Source of the DNA: Haematospirillum jordaniae
Lineage (GTDB): Bacteria; Pseudomonadota; Alphaproteobacteria; Rhodospirillales; Rhodospirillaceae
Assembly: GCF_001611975.1 (NCBI RefSeq)
Contig: NZ_CP014525.1
Location: 550,001 to 614,000 of the forward strand
Length of the DNA: 64,000 nt
Reading direction: 5' to 3'
The position numbers and the translations under genes are program-made. Positions 60,149-64,000 of this stretch are shown piece after piece; the stretch's first letter is position 1, and each line of letters starts with the position of its first letter. A model generated the notes under the pieces. That model searched no databases, was not told the origin of the DNA, and saw only the letters and a program-made list of their open reading frames with translations.

Positions 60149-60435
60149 TACAAGCCCTCACTGGCTTTCAAAAAGAAAAACAGCGGCACTACGAAAACCC
60201 CATATAACTACCCTCGCGAGTAAAAACAAAAGGTTAACTAGCTCCGCAAAAAGAGGAAAAAGAAGCCAACCAGTACACAAAAACTGGATCGAACAGCCTG
60301 CCAATCAAAGTACATGGCCAGAGTATTCGATGCCCCTTCCCACCTCCAAACAAGGGGGCGAACCATAAGATCAGTGCGCCGCCCGGTCAAGACAGAACAA
60401 ACACCCATTGGGAATACCTTGCAAAGACCGGACTA
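60149..60435. other. Intergenic region between rpoN and ptsN, no gene seen
   Basis: A 287-base stretch, AT-rich near ptsN. No frame resembles hpf. Short frames exist but lack ribosome sites. It probably holds the ptsN promoter. Confidence 0.6.
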
Positions 60436-61962
60436 TTATACTGCGACAGGAGGCGATCCCCCCATAAACTTTTCTCGTCGCCTCTGCACGGACGATGGAA
60501 TTTTCATCGACTCACGGTATTTGGCCACAGTGCGCCGGGCAATATCAATGCCTTCGGCCTGTAGAATCGCCACCAAGGCATCGTCGGACATAATCTTTCC
60601 GGGTTCCTCTCCATCAATAAGGCTTTTAATTCTAAGACGAACAGCTTCTGCTGAAACAGAATCACGACCATCGGTTGTTGATATCGCCTGGGTGAAAAAG
60701 TACTTCAGCTCATAGACGCCTCGTGGCGTAGACAGATACTTGTTGCTTGTTACACGACTGACCGTACTCTCGTGCATATCCACGGCCTCGGCGATATCCC
60801 GCAGGATCAGCGGACGCAAACCAGATACGCCCTCTTCAAAGAAGCGATGCTGACGACGCACAATCTCGGTCGAGACCTTCAGGATGGTGTTGGCTCTCTG
60901 GTCAAGTGACTTGACCAGCCAGGATGCCGACTGGAAATTCTCGGTTACAAAGGCCTTCTCTTCCTTGGAGAGGGCAGCCTTGCTGACACGTGCATAATAG
61001 CGACTGTTGACTAGGACCTTGGGCAAAGTGTCCGGATTGAGTTCAACAACCCACCCCCCATCCGGAAGAGGCCGCATCAGAACATCGGGAACAACCGGGT
61101 GCGCCACAGCCACATCAAAATGCTGTGCCGGCTTGGGATCAAGGGCACGGATCTCCATAATCATGTCCTGAAGATCTGCTTCGTCAACACCGCAAATCCG
61201 CATCAACGTTGCAAAGTCACGACGCGCCAGAAGATCAAGATTGTCAACAAGGGCCTGCATGGCGGGGTCCAGACGATCACGATCTGCAAGCTGAAGGGCC
61301 AAGCACTCTTTCAGGGAGCGGGCAAAAAGACCCGGCGGGTCAAAACGCTGAACAACCCGAAGTACGGCCTCCACATGCTCCTGTGATGTACCAAGGCCAT
61401 CTGCAATATCCAATGTCGGGACCAGAAGCCACCCATTGTCATCCAAGGCATCAAGCAAAGCCACGGCAACCAAGCGATCCACAGGATCAGGGATATCCAG
61501 CTCCACCTGCTCCAGAATATGGTCGCGCAAAGACTTAGCGGCAGAAGCCTGCCGGTCCTGATCCATTTCGTTGTCAGAAAAATCCCCACGGCCCCCATGG
61601 CCAACCCTGTCCCATCGCCCTAAAGCTTCATCTGGATCCCATGCCGGGCCTTCCCGCGGGCTCCCTTCGTCAAAGGTATTATCCACCTCAACATCCAGCG
61701 GAGCTTCGCGGGCCCCGTCAATCGGGTCAACGAGAACATCCTGACCGGCATCGCGACGATACTCAACCGGAACATCAGCCTCTGGCAACACGGCCACGGA
61801 TGGCTCTGCCCGCTCAAGAAGCGGATTGCGCTCCAATTCCTGCTCAATCCAGGCTCCAAGCTCAAGATTGGACAGCTGCAACAACTTGATAGCCTGCTGC
61901 AGCTGCGGCGTCATGACCAGACCTTGGGTCTGCCGCATATCGAGCCTGGGTTGAAGCACCAT
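60436..61962 (-). CDS. rpoN: RNA polymerase sigma-54 factor
   Basis: A 508-residue sigma-54. The N-terminal region I is Gln/Leu-rich (MTPQLQQAIKLLQLSNLELG), an acidic linker follows, then the core-binding and DNA-binding domains with MHESTVSRVTSNKYLSTPRG. The RpoN box is ARRTVAKYRESMKIP near the end. It is needed for nitrogen and other activator-dependent promoters. It follows lptB by 17 bases. Confidence 0.97.
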   Translation of the reverse strand: MVLQPRLDMRQTQGLVMTPQLQQAIKLLQLSNLELGAWIEQELERNPLLERAEPSVAVLPEADVPVEYRRDAGQDVLVDPIDGAREAPLDVEVDNTFDEGSPREGPAWDPDEALGRWDRVGHGGRGDFSDNEMDQDRQASAAKSLRDHILEQVELDIPDPVDRLVAVALLDALDDNGWLLVPTLDIADGLGTSQEHVEAVLRVVQRFDPPGLFARSLKECLALQLADRDRLDPAMQALVDNLDLLARRDFATLMRICGVDEADLQDMIMEIRALDPKPAQHFDVAVAHPVVPDVLMRPLPDGGWVVELNPDTLPKVLVNSRYYARVSKAALSKEEKAFVTENFQSASWLVKSLDQRANTILKVSTEIVRRQHRFFEEGVSGLRPLILRDIAEAVDMHESTVSRVTSNKYLSTPRGVYELKYFFTQAISTTDGRDSVSAEAVRLRIKSLIDGEEPGKIMSDDALVAILQAEGIDIARRTVAKYRESMKIPSSVQRRREKFMGGSPPVAV

Positions 61963-61979
61963 TACCGGGGCCCCCCGCC

Positions 61980-62783
61980 CTACAGTCTGAAATTCTCGCC
62001 CAAATACACGCGACGAACCCCTTCGTCAGCCACAATCTCTTCCGGCTTCCCTTCCATCAGGACCGTACCAGCATGAAGAATACAGGCACGGTCAATGATA
62101 TCCAGTGTTTCCCGTACATTGTGATCCGTGATCAACACGCCCAAACCCCGATCCTTGAGATGGGCCACAAGGTCACGGATTTCAGCCACTGCAATCGGAT
62201 CAATCCCAGCCAGCGGTTCATCCAGAAGAATATAAGATGGTCTGGATGCCAGTGCACGGGCAATTTCCACACGCCGACGTTCCCCCCCGGACAAGGACAA
62301 GGCCGGAGCCCGGCGCAGGTGGGATACGGAGAATTCAGCGAGAAGATCCTCAAGCCGTTCTTCGCGCACATCCTGATCCGACTCGCATACCTCCAGAATA
62401 GCCATGATATTCTGCTCGACGCTGAGCCCACGGAAAATAGAGGCTTCCTGCGGCAAATACCCTATGCCCAAACGCGCCCGACGATACATGGGCAGCGCCG
62501 TGATATCACGACCATCCAGCTCGATGGTCCCTGAGTCAGGCATAATAAGGCCCGTCACACAATAAAAGCACGTCGTCTTGCCAGCCCCGTTCGGCCCAAG
62601 AAGACCAACGGCCTCCCCACGCTGCACAGACAGGCTGACATCGTGAAGAACAGGCCTACGTTTGTAGTGCTTGCCTATGCGGCGGACACGAAGGCCCGTG
62701 CTTGAATCTTTTGCCTGAACTAGGCCAGCCGTTTCGTTATCGGAACCGGAACCCGGTTCAGGATGATCTTTCTCCGTTCTCAC
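61980..62783 (-). CDS. lptB: LPS export ABC transporter ATP-binding protein
   Basis: A 267-residue ATPase of the Lpt machine that extracts LPS from the inner membrane. The Walker A is GPNGAGKTT, signature LSGGERRRVEIARAL, Walker B YILLDEPLAGIDP and switch ITDHNVRETL. The N-terminus is ~30 residues longer than in Escherichia coli. Its place after lptA and before rpoN is standard in Proteobacteria. Confidence 0.96.
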   Translation of the reverse strand: MRTEKDHPEPGSGSDNETAGLVQAKDSSTGLRVRRIGKHYKRRPVLHDVSLSVQRGEAVGLLGPNGAGKTTCFYCVTGLIMPDSGTIELDGRDITALPMYRRARLGIGYLPQEASIFRGLSVEQNIMAILEVCESDQDVREERLEDLLAEFSVSHLRRAPALSLSGGERRRVEIARALASRPSYILLDEPLAGIDPIAVAEIRDLVAHLKDRGLGVLITDHNVRETLDIIDRACILHAGTVLMEGKPEEIVADEGVRRVYLGENFRL

Positions 62784-62828
62784 AAGCGTCGCTGTCTCCG
62801 TATGCTGACCGCTGAACCCCGTCGGGAA

Positions 62829-63713
62829 TCAGGGCTGACCCTTCGATACTTCATCGCTACCACTCTTCTGCCCGTCCTGAACAGGTTTTTCCGGAACCAG
62901 AACAGCCCTAGCCCGCCCTGGCCCGCCCACCAGACGGGACACACCGGTATTCATGTCAAATACCGCCTTGTTACCGGTCAGAATCGTTCCATCACGAACC
63001 AGAGTAACCGTACCTGTCAGCGTGGCAATGCCGGTCACGGCATCATAGTGTCCGCGATCACCTGTCCCCTGCTCACGCGGGGTAACGATACGGACATTTC
63101 CGGTTGCATCAACGGTTTTCAAGGTATCCCCACCACGTGCCGCACTCATCCGTGCAACCATGCTATCGGCAGACATGATGCGATCCTGCCTGACAACGCG
63201 GGCGTCTCCCTTTGCTGTTGCCACCAAAGAGCGACTGTCATAGTGGACTGTATCACGCGCCGTTATAGTATCCTGCGGCAGGGTTACGACAACGCCTTTC
63301 CCCTGACCAAACAGTGTCAAGGCACCTTTGACAACATCGTAAACAGCTTTCTCACCCCGCGCACGTCTTCCCGGAGCCGTCATCACGACAGAGCCGTGCG
63401 CCTCCAGCACACGAATGGCACCGAACGAACCCGCACCCTGCGGGGCAGCCTTATTATGGCTGTCATCATCATAGAAGGCAAAGAGAGTGTCAGCCCGCAG
63501 CGTCGCATCACCCCGAACGGCGGTCGCATGACCACGCGCCACAAAACGACGCTGCTCCCTTGTCCATTCCAGACCATTCTCAGCCTCTATCACGACCGGT
63601 GCATCATCATCCCCGGCCACCACACGGCTAGGGTCCTGCGCATGCACAGGCAAGAAGACAAGGCCACCCAACAGAGCAACCAAGAGAAACAGGATACGTG
63701 CCGCGATACGCAT
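62829..63713 (-). CDS. lptA: LPS transport periplasmic protein LptA
   Basis: A 294-residue periplasmic bridge protein with a signal peptide (cleavage near VHA/QDP) and OstA-type beta repeats (IEAENGLEWTREQRRFVARG, GDATLRADTLFAFY, GNVRIVTPREQ, GNKAVFDMNTGVSRLVGG). It carries LPS to the outer membrane. It is longer than the E. coli form, as is usual in alphaproteobacteria. Confidence 0.92.
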   Translation of the reverse strand: MRIAARILFLLVALLGGLVFLPVHAQDPSRVVAGDDDAPVVIEAENGLEWTREQRRFVARGHATAVRGDATLRADTLFAFYDDDSHNKAAPQGAGSFGAIRVLEAHGSVVMTAPGRRARGEKAVYDVVKGALTLFGQGKGVVVTLPQDTITARDTVHYDSRSLVATAKGDARVVRQDRIMSADSMVARMSAARGGDTLKTVDATGNVRIVTPREQGTGDRGHYDAVTGIATLTGTVTLVRDGTILTGNKAVFDMNTGVSRLVGGPGRARAVLVPEKPVQDGQKSGSDEVSKGQP

Positions 63714-63734
63714 GTGATCAGGCTCCTGCCGCTC

Positions 63735-64000
63735 CTAAGGAGCTTTCTCCGGGTAAAGAACAAGGCGCACCTTTCCCGTAAACAGGACGGAACGACCACG
63801 CTCCACCACATGGATACCTTCTGATGCGATTGTCATGGATGGCCCCTGCCCCTCAACGGCCTCCATGCCAATGGCTTCCCCTCCCGCCACATCAATCGTG
63901 ACAGATGGCGTATGCAACTCATACCCCGCATCATGATACAGGTTCACACCGCCAGATAAATCCAGAATGGATTGATTCTCATAATACAGCCCCTCAGGCG
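63735..64000 (-). CDS. lptC: LPS export protein LptC, C-terminal part only
   Basis: The last ~88 codons of LptC; the start lies beyond the window. The frame continues in phase through PEGLYYENQSILDLSGGVNL, then has NLYHDAGYELHTPSVTIDVA and ends VLFTGKVRLVLYPEKAP. This is the beta-jellyroll end that hands LPS to LptA. The lptA gene follows after 21 bases. Confidence 0.85.
   Translation of the reverse strand, partial: PEGLYYENQSILDLSGGVNLYHDAGYELHTPSVTIDVAGGEAIGMEAVEGQGPSMTIASEGIHVVERGRSVLFTGKVRLVLYPEKAP

Overview
The window is alphaproteobacterial DNA, most likely from the Rhodospirillales. Support for this comes from the large 180-kDa-type NAD-glutamate dehydrogenase, the short HPr kinase next to rapZ and a mannose-type EIIA/HPr/EI cluster, and the lptC-lptA-lptB-rpoN-ptsN block. 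The species cannot be fixed from the sequence alone.

Positions 1-812 hold the start of a periplasmic solute-binding protein. Positions 959-1279 hold a scar: the first ~54 codons of an integrase, its upstream repeats, a terminator and a copy of the attachment core. A prophage of about 37.9 kb runs from here to the 3' end of tRNA-Arg(CCG) at 39122-39198. The 20-bp core at 1260-1279 recurs at 39116-39135.

The prophage is a mosaic. The head genes are HK97-like: terminase, portal, protease, capsid, connectors (22.3 to 15.3 kb). The contractile tail follows the order of phage Mu: gp37-like terminator, sheath, tube, gp41 with a -1 frameshift into a GpE-like frame, tape measure, gp43, gp44, gp45, gp46, gp47, gp48, fibre. 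Two insertions break this order. One is a secreted thermonuclease between the tape measure and gp43. The other is a PAAR-lipase fusion plus a small membrane protein, followed by its own terminator, between gp45 and gp46. The second looks like a spike-tip toxin and immunity cassette and is the most interesting item in the window. The lysis end has an intact 3TM holin, but the endolysin seems reduced to its last ~43 codons behind a PAS-domain membrane protein.

The early region (22.4-36 kb) reads mostly leftward from a Cro-like gene through a regulator, primase, SF3 helicase, a palindrome-rich 215-bp candidate origin, HNH nuclease and BRO proteins. A CI-like repressor diverges from cro. Near-identical 14-bp palindromes lie at cro and at a second promoter 3 kb away, suggesting one repressor controls both. 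The rest is accessory: MntA with an amber-truncated HepT, BrnT/BrnA, an HD-type protein lacking its HD histidine, a methyltransferase-like protein, a second thermonuclease lacking its catalytic arginine, and an unknown 292-aa protein. Four copies of one small ORF family sit in two tandem pairs at the ends of this module, next to ~320-bp inverted repeats.

Positions 39.2-64.0 kb are conserved host genes: yqgE, a DsbD-like reductase, two solute-binding proteins, ahcY, acetoacetyl-CoA synthetase divergent from a short-chain dehydrogenase, a RutE-like nitroreductase, an alpha/beta hydrolase, NAD-GDH, a Sel1 protein, hprK-rapZ-EIIA-HPr-ptsI, and ptsN-rpoN-lptB-lptA-lptC (the last cut by the window end).
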